Assembly: GCA_030651305.1 (NCBI GenBank)
Contig: JAUSCI010000027.1
Location: 1-58,544, forward strand
Reading direction: 5' to 3'
From: Sulfuritalea sp.
GTDB lineage: Bacteria > Pseudomonadota > Gammaproteobacteria > Burkholderiales > Rhodocyclaceae
Length of the DNA stretch: 58,544 nucleotides
Shown here: piece by piece, positions 45,653-54,874 of the stretch
How positions within the stretch are numbered: position 1 is the first letter of the stretch
Layout of the letters: each line of letters begins with the position of its first letter
Program-made: the position numbers and the translations under genes
The notes under the pieces: generated by a model
Databases searched by the model: none
What the model was told of the DNA's origin: nothing
What the model saw: the letters and a program-made list of their open reading frames with translations, nothing else

Positions 45653-46105
45653 CTACTCGTATTGTTTCAGGACGTCTTCGATCTTTTCCGGCGTCATGCG
45701 GCCGTAATGCTTGCCGTTGACGATCAGCTCCGGCCCGATGCTGCAACTGCCCAGGCAGGCGCCAGTCTGGTAGGTGAATCTTGAGTCGGTGTCGGTCTCG
45801 CCGTCCTTGAGGCCGGTGAGTTCCTCTACCTTCGCTCGCAGCTTGGCCGCCCCGCGCAGGTGGCAGGTCATGCCGGTGCACACATGCACCTCGTGGCGGC
45901 CCTTCGGCGTCAGGCTGAAGGCCTTGTAGAAACTGGCGATCTGCATCACCTGGGCGAAGGGCACTTGCAGGGCATCGGCCACTTTCTGCATCACTTCCCT
46001 GGGCAGCCAGTGGTTCTGGTGCTGGATTTCGACCAGGGCGTGGATCAGTGAACCCGGCTGGCCCCGGTATTTCTCGATGATGCCGTCGATAGTATGTTCA
46101 GACAT
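45653..46105 (-). CDS. bamG: NuoE-like [2Fe-2S] subunit, BamG-type
   Basis: 150 aa, thioredoxin-like ferredoxin: HVCTGMTCHLRGAAKL and TGACLGSCSIGPELIVNG supply the four cysteines. Partner of BamH, 8 bp downstream. GGTGG at moderate spacing before ATG 46105. Confidence 0.88.
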   Translation of the reverse strand: MSEHTIDGIIEKYRGQPGSLIHALVEIQHQNHWLPREVMQKVADALQVPFAQVMQIASFYKAFSLTPKGRHEVHVCTGMTCHLRGAAKLRAKVEELTGLKDGETDTDSRFTYQTGACLGSCSIGPELIVNGKHYGRMTPEKIEDVLKQYE

Positions 46106-46145
46106 TATGTGCGTTCCACCCATGTTTGCATTTTGGTGATTGGCT

Positions 46146-46916
46146 TCAGGCGGCAAGTGCGAGCTGGGCCTGATTGCCTTCAAGACGGACGATGCCCTGT
46201 TTCGACAGGAGTTCCAGGTGGGCGGCGACTCGCGAGGGCTCGAGGCCCAGTTTTTGCGAGATGCCGCCAGCCGACCCCTCTCCCGCGCGCAGCGCACCCA
46301 TGATGCGTGCCATGGCCAGCTTGTCCAGGATCAGTTCCTTGAACAACCGGTCGTAGTCGGGCCGGGCGAAGAACTCCCGGTAGCCATCTTCGGTCCGCTT
46401 GGGCACGCGGAAGCGCTCCCGTTCGACCAGCTTGTAATAGGGCACCAGTTGCGTCGCCGCCTCCAGGCCGGACTGCAGGTCGGCGACGTCACGACCTTCC
46501 GAGGACCCAAAGGGGCCGAGGCTTTTGATCTTCGCTCCGAACTCGTTCATGACCTCGGCAAAGCGTATGCCTTCGCCCGCCGACACCCATTCCAGGCGCA
46601 GCCGGTCGGGATTGACGCCGATGTCAGCCAGGATGCGCTTGGCGACGAAGCTGTTGCCCAGGGCGTCGTAGTTGCCTTCGGGGTTGTAGTGGCAGTCGCC
46701 GAGGTGGCAGCCGCCGATGAACACGCCGTCGGCCTTCTTGGCGAAGGCGCGGAAGATGAACTCCAGGTCGACGCGGCCCGAGCACATCAGGCGGATTACG
46801 CGCAGATAGGGTGGATACTGGAAGCGCGAGACGCCGCACAGATCGGCGCCGCCGTAGCAGCACCAGTTGCACAGAAAGCCGACGATGATCGGTTTGAAAT
46901 CGGAGGGGGCAGCCAT
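46146..46916 (-). CDS. bamF: MvhD-like [2Fe-2S] protein, BamF-type
   Basis: 256 aa. The N-terminal ~140 residues match MvhD/FrhD-type electron carriers: GFLCNWCCYGGADLCG and VFIGGCHLGDCHYNPEGNY. Cys appears where selenocysteine is known in some homologues; there is no in-frame TGA. The C-terminal ~100 residues add a winged-helix-like unit (AMARIMGALRAGEGSAGG, SQKLGLEPSRVAAHLELL) of unknown use. It should link BamE to BamGHI or BamD. AAGGA before the ATG. Confidence 0.85.
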   Translation of the reverse strand: MAAPSDFKPIIVGFLCNWCCYGGADLCGVSRFQYPPYLRVIRLMCSGRVDLEFIFRAFAKKADGVFIGGCHLGDCHYNPEGNYDALGNSFVAKRILADIGVNPDRLRLEWVSAGEGIRFAEVMNEFGAKIKSLGPFGSSEGRDVADLQSGLEAATQLVPYYKLVERERFRVPKRTEDGYREFFARPDYDRLFKELILDKLAMARIMGALRAGEGSAGGISQKLGLEPSRVAAHLELLSKQGIVRLEGNQAQLALAA

Positions 46917-46950
46917 ACTCGTTCCTTATTGGTTGCGTTGTCGCTGCGCG

Positions 46951-49900
46951 TTAAACCAGTTCCAGCGCGGCGTCGATCTGGTTGAACACTTCGTCGTCCG
47001 TGTAGTGGGAAAGGCTGATGGCCGCGGTCGGGCACTTGGAAACGCACAGCCCGTCGCCCTTGCACAACACCGCATTGACCACCGCCTTCTTGCCGCGCGG
47101 CGTATCCATGAAGTTGATCGCGCCGTAGGTGCACACCGAGATGCAGGCGCCGCAGGAGACGCAGTCCATGCCCTTCACTGCGCAGACCGCACCCGAGGCA
47201 ACCACGGTGTCGCGCGACAGCAGGGTCAGCGCCCGGCCTGCCGCGCCATAGGCCTGGGTGATGGTCTCCGACATGTGCTTGGGATATTGCGCCGTGCCGC
47301 AGAGAAACACGCCTTCCGCGGCGAAATCCACCGGCCGTAGCTTGGCGTGGGCTTCCTGGAAAAAACCGTCGGGACCCAGCGGCACCTTGAACATGCGCGC
47401 CAGATCGGCGGCGCCCGGTGCGGGGATCACCGCCGCGGCGAGGATGATGGCATCGACGTCGAGTTCCAGCTTCTTGCCCAGGATGGGATCGGCGGCCGTC
47501 ACCCGGATGAAGCTGCGACCGCGCTCGTCCATGGCTGCGACCACCGGCGCATCTTCCGGCTCGTAGCGGATGAACTTGACGTCCTTCCTCGACGCTTCGA
47601 GGTAGTAGTCCTCCCTGAAGCCGTAGGTGCGAATGTCGCGGAAGAGCACATAGATCTCCACGTCCGGCTTGAGCTCCTTCATCTTCAGGGCGTTCTTCAT
47701 CGCGCCGCTGCAGCAGACGCGGGCGCAATAGTTGCGGTCCTCGTTGCGGCAGCCGACGCACTGGATCATCACCACGCTTTCCGCCGCCATCAGCTTTTCA
47801 TCATTCTTGGCGAGCTTGCCTTCCATCTCCAGCAGGGTCATCACCTTGTCATTCTTGCCGTACAGGTACTCGGTCGGCTTGAACTCGGAAGCGCCGGTGG
47901 CGATGATGGCCGCGCCGTGCTTGATGGTGCGCACGCGGCCCTTGGACTTCACCGTGGTGGTGAAATTGCCGACGTAGCCATCGACATGGATGATGGCGGC
48001 ATCGGTGATGGCGTGGATCTTCGGGTGGCGGTACACCTTCTTCTTCAGGTCCTTGACGAAGCTCTGTACGTCCATCCCCTCCAGCGTGTAATGCATGCGG
48101 TTGGCGATGCCGCCCAGATCAGAGGCCTTCTCGATCAGGTAGGTTTCGTAGCCCTGCTCGGCCAGGGTAAAGGCGCTGGTCATGCCGGCGACGCCGCCGC
48201 CGACCACCAGCGCGGTCTTGTCCACCGGCAGCGAGAACTCATCCAGCGGCTCCAGCTTGCCTGCCCGCGCCACCGACATGCGCACGATGTCCTTGGCTTT
48301 CTCCGTCGCGGCCTCCTGCTCCTTGGAGTGCACCCAGGTGCAGTGCTCGCGAATGTTGGCCATGTCGAAGAAGTACTGATTGACACCTGCCTCGCGCAAG
48401 GTGTCGCGAAACAGCGGCTCGTGCGTACGCGGCGTGCAAGCCGCGACCACGACGCGGTTCAGTCCCTTGTCGCGGATGGTGTCGGAGATGGCCTTGGCGG
48501 TGTTGGTGGCGCAGGCGAAGAGGCTCTCCTCGACGTGCACCACGTTGGGCAAGCCCTTGGCGTACTCGGCGATACCCGGCACGTCCACCACGCGGCCGAT
48601 ATTGGCGCCGCAGCGGCAGACGAAGACGCCGATCTTGGCTTCCTCCTGGGTGACGTCCTTCTCTGCCGGATAGACCCGTTCCTCGTTCAACTGCCCGCGC
48701 CGCGACATGAGCAGGTTGGACGCCAGGGCGCCAGCGCCGCTGGCGCCCATCACCGCCTCGGGAATGTCCATCGGACCCTGGAAGGCGCCGCTGGTGAAGA
48801 TGCCCGGCCGGCTGGTCTGCATCGGATTGAAGGACTCGACCTGGCAGAAGCCGTGACGGTTGAGCTCGATGCCGAAGACCTTGGAGAAGCGCTGCGCGTC
48901 CTTCGGCGGCGCCAGGCCTACCGAGAGCACCACCAGTTCGAAGAATTCCTCGACCACGCCGTCGGGCGTGGTGTAGCGGATGGAAACGTCTCCGGTTTCC
49001 GGATCTTCGCTGCCGATCGAGGTGTAGCTGCGGACGAAATGTACGTCGGGAAGTTTCTGTGCTCGCTGGTAGAAACGCTCGAAGTCCTTGCCGTAGGAGC
49101 GGATGTCGTTGTGGAAGATCTTGGCATGCATGTCGGGCAGGTGGTCCTTGGCCAGGATCACCTGCTTTTGCGTGTAGGAACAGCACACCGCCGAGCAATA
49201 ACTGTTGCCGCCTGCCGGATTGACCTGGCGCGAACCGACGCAGTGGATCCAGGCGATTTTTTTCGGATGCTTCTTGTCCGAGGGGCGCAGGATCTGGCCC
49301 TCGTGCGGCCCGGTGGAGCACAGCAGGCGCTCGAAGTCCATGCTGGTGACCACGTTGGCGAACTGGCCATAGCCGTAATCGTTGCGCGGCAAGGGATCGA
49401 AGGTTTCATAGCCGGGCGAGAGGATGACGGCGCCGACCTTGATCTTGACCTTCTCGGCTTTCTGGCCGAAGTCGATGGCGTCGTTTTCGCAGACGGTCTG
49501 GCAGATCGAGCAGGTCTTGTCCTTGAGGAACAGACAGCTCTCGTCGATGTAAGTGACCAGCGGCACGGCCTGCGAAAAATAGATGTGCACCGCCTTGTTG
49601 AGTGACAGGTCCTGGTTGAACGGATCCGGAATCTTGACCGGACAGTATTCGACGCAAACGGTGCAACCGGTGCACTTGTCCTCGATGACGTAGCGCGGCT
49701 TTTTCAGCAGGGTGACGGTGAAGTCGCCCGGCTCGCCTTCGATGCTGTCAACATCGGTGTAGGTCATCAACTGGATGTTCGGCTGGCGGTCGGTTTCGAT
49801 GAACTTCGGCGACTCGATGCACATCGAGCAGTCGTTGGTGGGAAAGGTCTTGTCCAGCTGCGACATCTTGCCGCCGACGGTCGGCGACTTCTCCACCAGG

Positions 49901-50052
49901 TAAACCTTGTAACCGCAGGTCGACAGGTCGAGCGCGGCCTGGATGCCGCTGATGCCGCCGCCGACGACCATCACGTCGCCCATGTTGTTGTCGTCCGCCG
50001 AACGAAGGACGTTCCGCGTGTTCCATTCCTGCTGCAAGAGTCCAAATTCCAC
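46951..50052 (-). CDS. bamE: HdrA-like FAD/Fe-S subunit, BamE-type
   Basis: 1033 aa, essentially two HdrA units. First FAD site VVGGGISGIQAALDL (~28), with NDCSMCIESPKF and ferredoxin CTGCTVCVEYCPV; second FAD site LVVGGGVAGMTSAFTLAEQG (~600); C-terminal ferredoxin CVSCGACISVCTYGA and CKGDGLCVSKCPTA. HdrA FAD carries out electron bifurcation; in Bam complexes it is thought to drive the low-potential step. GTG 50052 has AGGA at 8 nt. Confidence 0.92.
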   Translation of the reverse strand: MEFGLLQQEWNTRNVLRSADDNNMGDVMVVGGGISGIQAALDLSTCGYKVYLVEKSPTVGGKMSQLDKTFPTNDCSMCIESPKFIETDRQPNIQLMTYTDVDSIEGEPGDFTVTLLKKPRYVIEDKCTGCTVCVEYCPVKIPDPFNQDLSLNKAVHIYFSQAVPLVTYIDESCLFLKDKTCSICQTVCENDAIDFGQKAEKVKIKVGAVILSPGYETFDPLPRNDYGYGQFANVVTSMDFERLLCSTGPHEGQILRPSDKKHPKKIAWIHCVGSRQVNPAGGNSYCSAVCCSYTQKQVILAKDHLPDMHAKIFHNDIRSYGKDFERFYQRAQKLPDVHFVRSYTSIGSEDPETGDVSIRYTTPDGVVEEFFELVVLSVGLAPPKDAQRFSKVFGIELNRHGFCQVESFNPMQTSRPGIFTSGAFQGPMDIPEAVMGASGAGALASNLLMSRRGQLNEERVYPAEKDVTQEEAKIGVFVCRCGANIGRVVDVPGIAEYAKGLPNVVHVEESLFACATNTAKAISDTIRDKGLNRVVVAACTPRTHEPLFRDTLREAGVNQYFFDMANIREHCTWVHSKEQEAATEKAKDIVRMSVARAGKLEPLDEFSLPVDKTALVVGGGVAGMTSAFTLAEQGYETYLIEKASDLGGIANRMHYTLEGMDVQSFVKDLKKKVYRHPKIHAITDAAIIHVDGYVGNFTTTVKSKGRVRTIKHGAAIIATGASEFKPTEYLYGKNDKVMTLLEMEGKLAKNDEKLMAAESVVMIQCVGCRNEDRNYCARVCCSGAMKNALKMKELKPDVEIYVLFRDIRTYGFREDYYLEASRKDVKFIRYEPEDAPVVAAMDERGRSFIRVTAADPILGKKLELDVDAIILAAAVIPAPGAADLARMFKVPLGPDGFFQEAHAKLRPVDFAAEGVFLCGTAQYPKHMSETITQAYGAAGRALTLLSRDTVVASGAVCAVKGMDCVSCGACISVCTYGAINFMDTPRGKKAVVNAVLCKGDGLCVSKCPTAAISLSHYTDDEVFNQIDAALELV

Positions 50053-50066
50053 TTTGTTGTCCTCGC

Positions 50067-51221
50067 CTAGATTGCTTCGCGAATGATTTCGGTGATGTCC
50101 CTGATCTCGATGGACGCACCTCCGTCCGGACGGCTCAAGCGGCTGTCCTCGAAATTGGTGGTGCAATAGGGACAGGCTGTCACCATGATCTGGGCGCCTG
50201 TGCTCACCGCCTGCTCCAGGCGCAGGTCGGAGAAGCGCTCGCCCTTGGGCGTTTCCATCCAGATGCGGCCGCCGCCGCCGCCGCAGCAGAAGCTGTTCTT
50301 GCGTGACTCGGCCATCTCGTTCAATTTCAGGCCGGGCACGCTCTTCAGCGCTTCGCGCGGCTCGTCGTAGATGCCGTTGTGGCGGCCGAGATAGCAGGGG
50401 TCGTGGTAGGTCACTGTCCTGGCGAATTCCTTGGTCAGCTTCAGCCGGCCCTCATTGATCAACTGGTGCAGGAACTCGGTGATGTGGATCACCTCGAAAT
50501 TCACCTTGAACTCGCGGTATTCGTTCTTGAAGCTGTGATAACAGTGCGGCGACGACACGAGGATTTTGGTGACGCCGTTGTCGACGAAGTTGCGGATGTT
50601 CTGCCGCGCCAGGGTCTTGAACAGCTTCTCGTCGCCTGTCTTGCGGATGCTCTCGCCGCAACAGCTCTCGTCGGTGCCGAGGATGCCGAAATCGACACCC
50701 GCCGCTTGCAGGATCTCCACCGTCGCCTTGGCGATCTTCTTGCCGCGCGGGTCGTAGGAGAGATAACAGCCAGGCGAATAGAGCACCTCCATGCCGTCTT
50801 CGAAGCGCTTGACGCCCAAGTCCTTGGCCCAGTCGGCCCGCTTCGAGCGCGCTTCGCCGAAAGGATTGCCCTCCGCCCGCAGGCCGGCCGAGACGCCCGG
50901 AATCGGCGACGCGCCACCGGCAAAGACATCGTATTCGGTGGCGATGCGGCGCAGCGCGATGCCCGATTCGATCTGCTTGACGTCACGCGGACAGACTTGC
51001 GGACACTTGCCGCAGGTGGTGCAGCGCCAGATGTCCTCGCTGTCGATCTCGGTCAGGCCGAAGGTGGCCTCGCGCACGATCTTGCGCATGCTGAACTTGC
51101 CGACCCGGTTCCAGGGGCAGACGGTGTCGCACATGCCGCACTGGTAACAGGCTTTGAAAGCATCGCCGCCGCTGGCCTTGATGGCGTCGATGATCTCTTT
51201 TTGGGGGGTTACGGTCTCCAT
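50067..51221 (-). CDS. bamD: HdrD-like Fe-S subunit, BamD-type
   Basis: 384 aa. Two ferredoxin motifs at the start (CYQCGMCDTVCP, CTTCGKCPQVCP) and two CCG domains (ESCCGESIRKTG, CCGGGGGRIW) that bind noncubane clusters in HdrB/D. It would pass electrons from BamE to BamBC. Genes lie 14-27 bp from neighbours. Confidence 0.92.
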   Translation of the reverse strand: METVTPQKEIIDAIKASGGDAFKACYQCGMCDTVCPWNRVGKFSMRKIVREATFGLTEIDSEDIWRCTTCGKCPQVCPRDVKQIESGIALRRIATEYDVFAGGASPIPGVSAGLRAEGNPFGEARSKRADWAKDLGVKRFEDGMEVLYSPGCYLSYDPRGKKIAKATVEILQAAGVDFGILGTDESCCGESIRKTGDEKLFKTLARQNIRNFVDNGVTKILVSSPHCYHSFKNEYREFKVNFEVIHITEFLHQLINEGRLKLTKEFARTVTYHDPCYLGRHNGIYDEPREALKSVPGLKLNEMAESRKNSFCCGGGGGRIWMETPKGERFSDLRLEQAVSTGAQIMVTACPYCTTNFEDSRLSRPDGGASIEIRDITEIIREAI

Positions 51222-51248
51222 GGGTTCTTGTCCTTATTGTTGGAGGTC

Positions 51249-51791
51249 TTACGGCTTCGCCATCCGGGCGATGGTATCCAGCACCTGCTGCAAGCCGAAC
51301 TTGTCGATCATCGCGCCGATGCCGATCTCGACATCGCCCAGCTTGGGCTGCTCGTCTTCCTCGACTTCCTCTTCACGTTCGACGTAGATCAGAGCTTCGG
51401 CGTGACACCACTCGACGCACTTGGGCTGTGCCAGTGCGGGGGTTTCCTCGCACATGTCGCACTTCAGCGGCAGGCCGGAATCGGGCTCGTGGAACAGGTC
51501 GCGCGAGGGGCAGGAAGCGCGGCAGAAGTCGCATTCGTTGTATTCCTTGCCGTCGATGATGTACTTGTCGCGGCCGGTGCATTCCGACTCGGTGTACTCG
51601 CCGGCATACACCGGCAGGTAGATGTCCCGCAGCGGCAGGCGCACGATGCGGATGCGCGAGCGCGCCGGGTTGTTGCTGCTGTAGCGCGGCGTCGCATGCC
51701 AGGAAGAGCAGATCACCTCGCAGGCCTTGCAGCCGTTGCACTTGTCGGCGTCAATGGTGATCGACTTGACGATTTTCTTGACCTTAGCCAT
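51249..51791 (-). CDS. bamC: Ferredoxin-like electron-transfer subunit, BamC-type
   Basis: 180 aa with about three [4Fe-4S] sites (CNGCKACEVIC, CDFCRASCPS, CDMCEETP). Electron input to BamB. Overlaps bamB by 8 bp, consistent with the tight BC heterodimer. Confidence 0.92.
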   Translation of the reverse strand: MAKVKKIVKSITIDADKCNGCKACEVICSSWHATPRYSSNNPARSRIRIVRLPLRDIYLPVYAGEYTESECTGRDKYIIDGKEYNECDFCRASCPSRDLFHEPDSGLPLKCDMCEETPALAQPKCVEWCHAEALIYVEREEEVEEDEQPKLGDVEIGIGAMIDKFGLQQVLDTIARMAKP

Positions 51792-53745
51792 TGTTGTAGA
51801 TTCCTTTCTGCTCGAATTCCTCGGCGACGAAACCCATTTCCAGCTCCTCCAGGGATTCCCTGGTGGGTATGCCCTGGTTGTTGAAGCCCTTCAGCTTGTA
51901 GTACTGGTCGAGCAACTGCTTCTCCAGGTCCGGGAAGCGCTTCCGCCAATGGTCCTCCGGCGGCTTGTCGTCGGCGCGGCGCATGCCGCGGCGCACATTG
52001 AGCGCGCGCATCAGGGTGCGGGTGCGCGTCGCCGACTTCCAGACGTCGTCCTTGCTCATCTTGATGCCGGTTGCCGCCGTGACGAACTCGGGATAGTTGT
52101 GGATGTGGTAAGGCGGCTTGAGCGGGAAGGACGACAGGCCGGCGCACATGCCCAGGGCGTCGTCGATGTAGTGCATCTTCTCCATCCAGTCCACGATCTC
52201 GCAGCTGGCCTCGACCGTTGGATAGTAGGGATTCGACATTTCGCCGCGCGGCTCCCAGTCGACGTAGTACTTCTTGAACTTCTCGTCGGGAACCTGAAAC
52301 CAGTCTTTGACAAACTCCTCGCGCAACTCGCGGGTGGCGAAGGGCTCCTGCGGGAACTGGCCCTCGATCTGGGTAATGTTGATCTTTTCCCCGGTCGAGT
52401 ACATCAGGTAATAGACCGGATTCAGCATGCCCAGCTTGAGCGGCAGTTGCTCATGCTTCTTGATGGTGTTGTGGTCGTACTTCTCCGCACCCTTGCCGAT
52501 ACGTCGCGCCGCCCAGTAGGTGCCGTCGGCGAGGTAGTCGCCGATGCCTTCTCGGCGGACGATCTTGTCCAGCAGGTAGAAGAAACGGCCCTCGGTGTCT
52601 TCCGGCATGCCGGGAAAGTCTTCCAGGGTGAGGATGCCGGCTTCCAGCAATTCGAGGCCGAAAGCCATGGCCTGCGGCGCCGAAAAGCCGTCGACGCCGT
52701 ACTCGGTGGCCTTCTGCGCGATCCTGAAACCGAAGTCAAGATCGGAGAAAGCCGCCATGGTGTAGGTCAGCTTCGAGTAGCACTTCATCATGTAGGTGGG
52801 CAGGCCCGGCACCGAAATGGTGGCGCCGCACTTCATCGGACAGTTGTGGCAGCTGATCAGTCGGGTGCGGACGTTCTCCTGGGTTTGCTTCCACTTCTGC
52901 TCGATTTCATGCGTCCAGAAGTCCTTGCGCCGGGTGCGCGAATTGCCCCAGGTGAAATTGGTGGTATGCCATTCCTCGTCGACGATGGCCATTTCCTGCG
53001 GCGAACCGAGCCCCTGCAGAATCGGCGGCACGCCCTTGATCGGGTTGTCGCCGCGGAACTTGATGTACTTGAGCACGCCGTCGCACAGTTCCATGTACTT
53101 GGCCGGGTCGGCTACGTTGATGTCTTTGGTGCCGCGCACGGCGATGGCCTTGAGACCCTTGTCACCCATCACAGCGCCGATGCCGCCGCGCGAGGCCGAG
53201 GAGCGGCCCTGTTCGATCGAGGCGTAGAAGACCCGGTTCTCGCCGGCCAGGCCAATGGCTGCCACCTGGATGTCCGGATCGTCGAGTTCCTTGCGGATCG
53301 CCTCCGAGGCCGCGGTGGCGCCCATGCCCTTCAGGTGCGAGGCGTCGCGGATCTCGACCTTGTCGTTGTGGATCCACAGATAGACCAGATCTTCCGACTT
53401 GCCGCTGATGATCACCTTGTCGTAGCCGGCGTATTTCAGCTCCGGGGCGAAGAAGCCGCCCATCATCGAATAGGCCATCAGCTTGGTTTGCGGCGAGATG
53501 GTCGACACGATGGTGCGGTTGCTGCCCGGCGCCGCGGTGCCGCAAAGCAGGCCGCTGCTGAAGATCAGCAGGTTGTCCGGCGAGAATGCGTCCGTCTCCG
53601 CAGGCACCCTGTCCCACATGATCTTGGCATTGGTGCCGAGGCCACCCATGTACAGTCGGGTGTCGTTCGGGTCGGTCTCCACCCGGTCAATACTGCCCCG
53701 CGAGAGATCCACTTCCAAATCAAACCCAATTTCTCCGTAACGCAT
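51784..53745 (-). CDS. bamB: Catalytic tungsten subunit, BamB-type aromatic acyl-CoA reductase
   Basis: 653 aa, aldehyde:ferredoxin oxidoreductase superfamily, the size of BamB. Cys299, Cys302 and Cys306 (SCHNCPMKC) bind [4Fe-4S]; Cys322 (MMKCYS) is at the position of the tungsten-ligating Cys322 I recall in G. metallireducens BamB, suggesting gapless alignment. Glu251 and His260 are also present, but residue 255 is Val where I recall His. BamB reduces benzoyl-CoA to a cyclic dienoyl-CoA without ATP. The substrate here could differ. Confidence 0.9.
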   Translation of the reverse strand: MRYGEIGFDLEVDLSRGSIDRVETDPNDTRLYMGGLGTNAKIMWDRVPAETDAFSPDNLLIFSSGLLCGTAAPGSNRTIVSTISPQTKLMAYSMMGGFFAPELKYAGYDKVIISGKSEDLVYLWIHNDKVEIRDASHLKGMGATAASEAIRKELDDPDIQVAAIGLAGENRVFYASIEQGRSSASRGGIGAVMGDKGLKAIAVRGTKDINVADPAKYMELCDGVLKYIKFRGDNPIKGVPPILQGLGSPQEMAIVDEEWHTTNFTWGNSRTRRKDFWTHEIEQKWKQTQENVRTRLISCHNCPMKCGATISVPGLPTYMMKCYSKLTYTMAAFSDLDFGFRIAQKATEYGVDGFSAPQAMAFGLELLEAGILTLEDFPGMPEDTEGRFFYLLDKIVRREGIGDYLADGTYWAARRIGKGAEKYDHNTIKKHEQLPLKLGMLNPVYYLMYSTGEKINITQIEGQFPQEPFATRELREEFVKDWFQVPDEKFKKYYVDWEPRGEMSNPYYPTVEASCEIVDWMEKMHYIDDALGMCAGLSSFPLKPPYHIHNYPEFVTAATGIKMSKDDVWKSATRTRTLMRALNVRRGMRRADDKPPEDHWRKRFPDLEKQLLDQYYKLKGFNNQGIPTRESLEELEMGFVAEEFEQKGIYNNG

Positions 53746-53760
53746 TTCTCTGGTCCTCTC

Positions 53761-54561
53761 TCAGGCGGTGTTTTTGTCCATAAGGCTGGCGCGCATTACC
53801 GCCCCAGTCGTTCTTTGGTTTTCAGCGGCTACCATTTTTCGGCCGGAACTTCCAATAAGCGGCGGCAGGGTGATTGCGTCAAGGTGATGCTCCAGGCTGG
53901 ACGGCACGAAGCGCTCGGGACAACGCGCCACCAGGCCGCACACGGCGAGGGTATGGATCGTCCTGGCGACATCCTGGGGCGTCCCGTGCTGTTGGGGGTC
54001 GTACCAACCGTAACTCCAGTTGAGCATGCCGAAAACGCTGTATGTGACCCGCTCGACCTCGGCCGGGTCCAGCCTGTCTACGCCGCCGGCGCCGGGCGAT
54101 TTGCATCCGGAGACAAGAATCGCTGCCACGATGTCGCGGCAGATATTGAAGTAGGCTTCCTTGAGCAGACGCACGGTCTTGCGCCTGCCCGCAGGCAGCG
54201 CAGAGGCTTCATGCACCAGCACCCGCATCTCCGACCGGTTCTCGGCTGAATAACGGAGGTGATTCAGGATGAAGACATACAGTTGATCGACCTGATCATC
54301 GACACCCTCGAGCGCCGCGTTCGCCGAGCTGGCCATGGTTTCAAAGGCGTCGGTCTGCAGCGAAAAGAGCAGATCTTCCTTCGAGGAAAAATAGTCGTAG
54401 AAAGTGGCCAGGCCCCGTCCGGTTGCCCGGGCAAGACCGCGCATGGTCATGCCATGGAAACCATGCTCGGCAATGGCTGCGGCAGCAGCCTGGAGAATCT
54501 CGAGACGTTGTGCCTCGTGCCGGAATTGCCGCGAGGCCTCGGCGGCGACATGGCTCACCAT
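53761..54561 (-). CDS. TetR-family regulator heading the bam operon
   Basis: 266 aa. TetR-type helix-turn-helix (LEILQAAAAAIAEHGFHGMT, ATGRGLATFYDYFSSKEDLL). ATG 54561 is preferred to an upstream GTG because GGGGA lies at 6 nt. The gene ends 15 bp before bamB, so it should be cotranscribed, giving autoregulated control. Likely ligand: an aromatic acyl-CoA, by analogy only. Confidence 0.88.
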   Translation of the reverse strand: MVSHVAAEASRQFRHEAQRLEILQAAAAAIAEHGFHGMTMRGLARATGRGLATFYDYFSSKEDLLFSLQTDAFETMASSANAALEGVDDQVDQLYVFILNHLRYSAENRSEMRVLVHEASALPAGRRKTVRLLKEAYFNICRDIVAAILVSGCKSPGAGGVDRLDPAEVERVTYSVFGMLNWSYGWYDPQQHGTPQDVARTIHTLAVCGLVARCPERFVPSSLEHHLDAITLPPLIGSSGRKMVAAENQRTTGAVMRASLMDKNTA

Positions 54562-54779
54562 CGATTTCCCCTGAATGAGCGGCACTGCTCCGGAACAAAC
54601 TGAAATACATGCACGGCAGCCATCAGGTCACCTTGGTGCAAGGTGGTTCTGACGAGCGACGACGACGGGAGCAGCGCGTAAGCCATTTGACCTCCAGACC
54701 GGTTCGTACGGCCTTTTCGGGTTAACAGTCTGCAACGTATGCACGGCATTTCTTGTTGGACGACGGTAGCGATCGTACC

Positions 54780-54793
54780 CGAACGATCGTTCG
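54780..54793. promoter_or_regulatory. Palindromic operator candidate (TetR-type)
   Basis: CGAACGATCGTTCG is a perfect 14-bp palindrome ~220 bp upstream of the tetR start, in the gap between pntB and the bam operon. It has the size and form of TetR operators. Confidence 0.7.
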
Positions 54794-54798
54794 CCGAT

Positions 54799-54812
54799 TT
54801 GATCTAGGTCAA
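54799..54812. promoter_or_regulatory. FNR/CRP-family box candidate
   Basis: TTGATCTAGGTCAA matches TTGAT-N4-ATCAA with a single change. It lies 6 bp from the palindromic operator and would let an FNR/ANR-type regulator activate the operon without oxygen. Confidence 0.65.
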
Positions 54813-54842
54813 CTCTAGGCCCGGTGCACATCGGCTATGGCG

Positions 54843-54874
54843 TAAAAAAACGCCACGGCAAGCCGTGGCGTTTT
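54843..54874. terminator. Bidirectional rho-independent terminator after pntB
   Basis: CGCCACGGC / GCCGTGGCG stem with A-tract and T-tract on either side (AAAA...TTTT), so it ends transcription from both directions, isolating pntAB from the bam operon. Confidence 0.8.

Noticed and set aside
46146-46916. Selenocysteine in BamF
   Set aside because: The relevant codons are TGC/TGT cysteine; there is no in-frame TGA.
47347-49605. 752-codon open frame antisense to bamE
   Set aside because: High GC at third positions in bamE leaves long open frames on the opposite strand; the sequence is rich in His, Arg, Val and Leu repeats without any domain and no ribosome binding site fits.
51727-54249. 840-codon frame antisense to bamB and tetR
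   Set aside because: Same GC effect; no domain, and both real genes on the minus strand have clear motifs.
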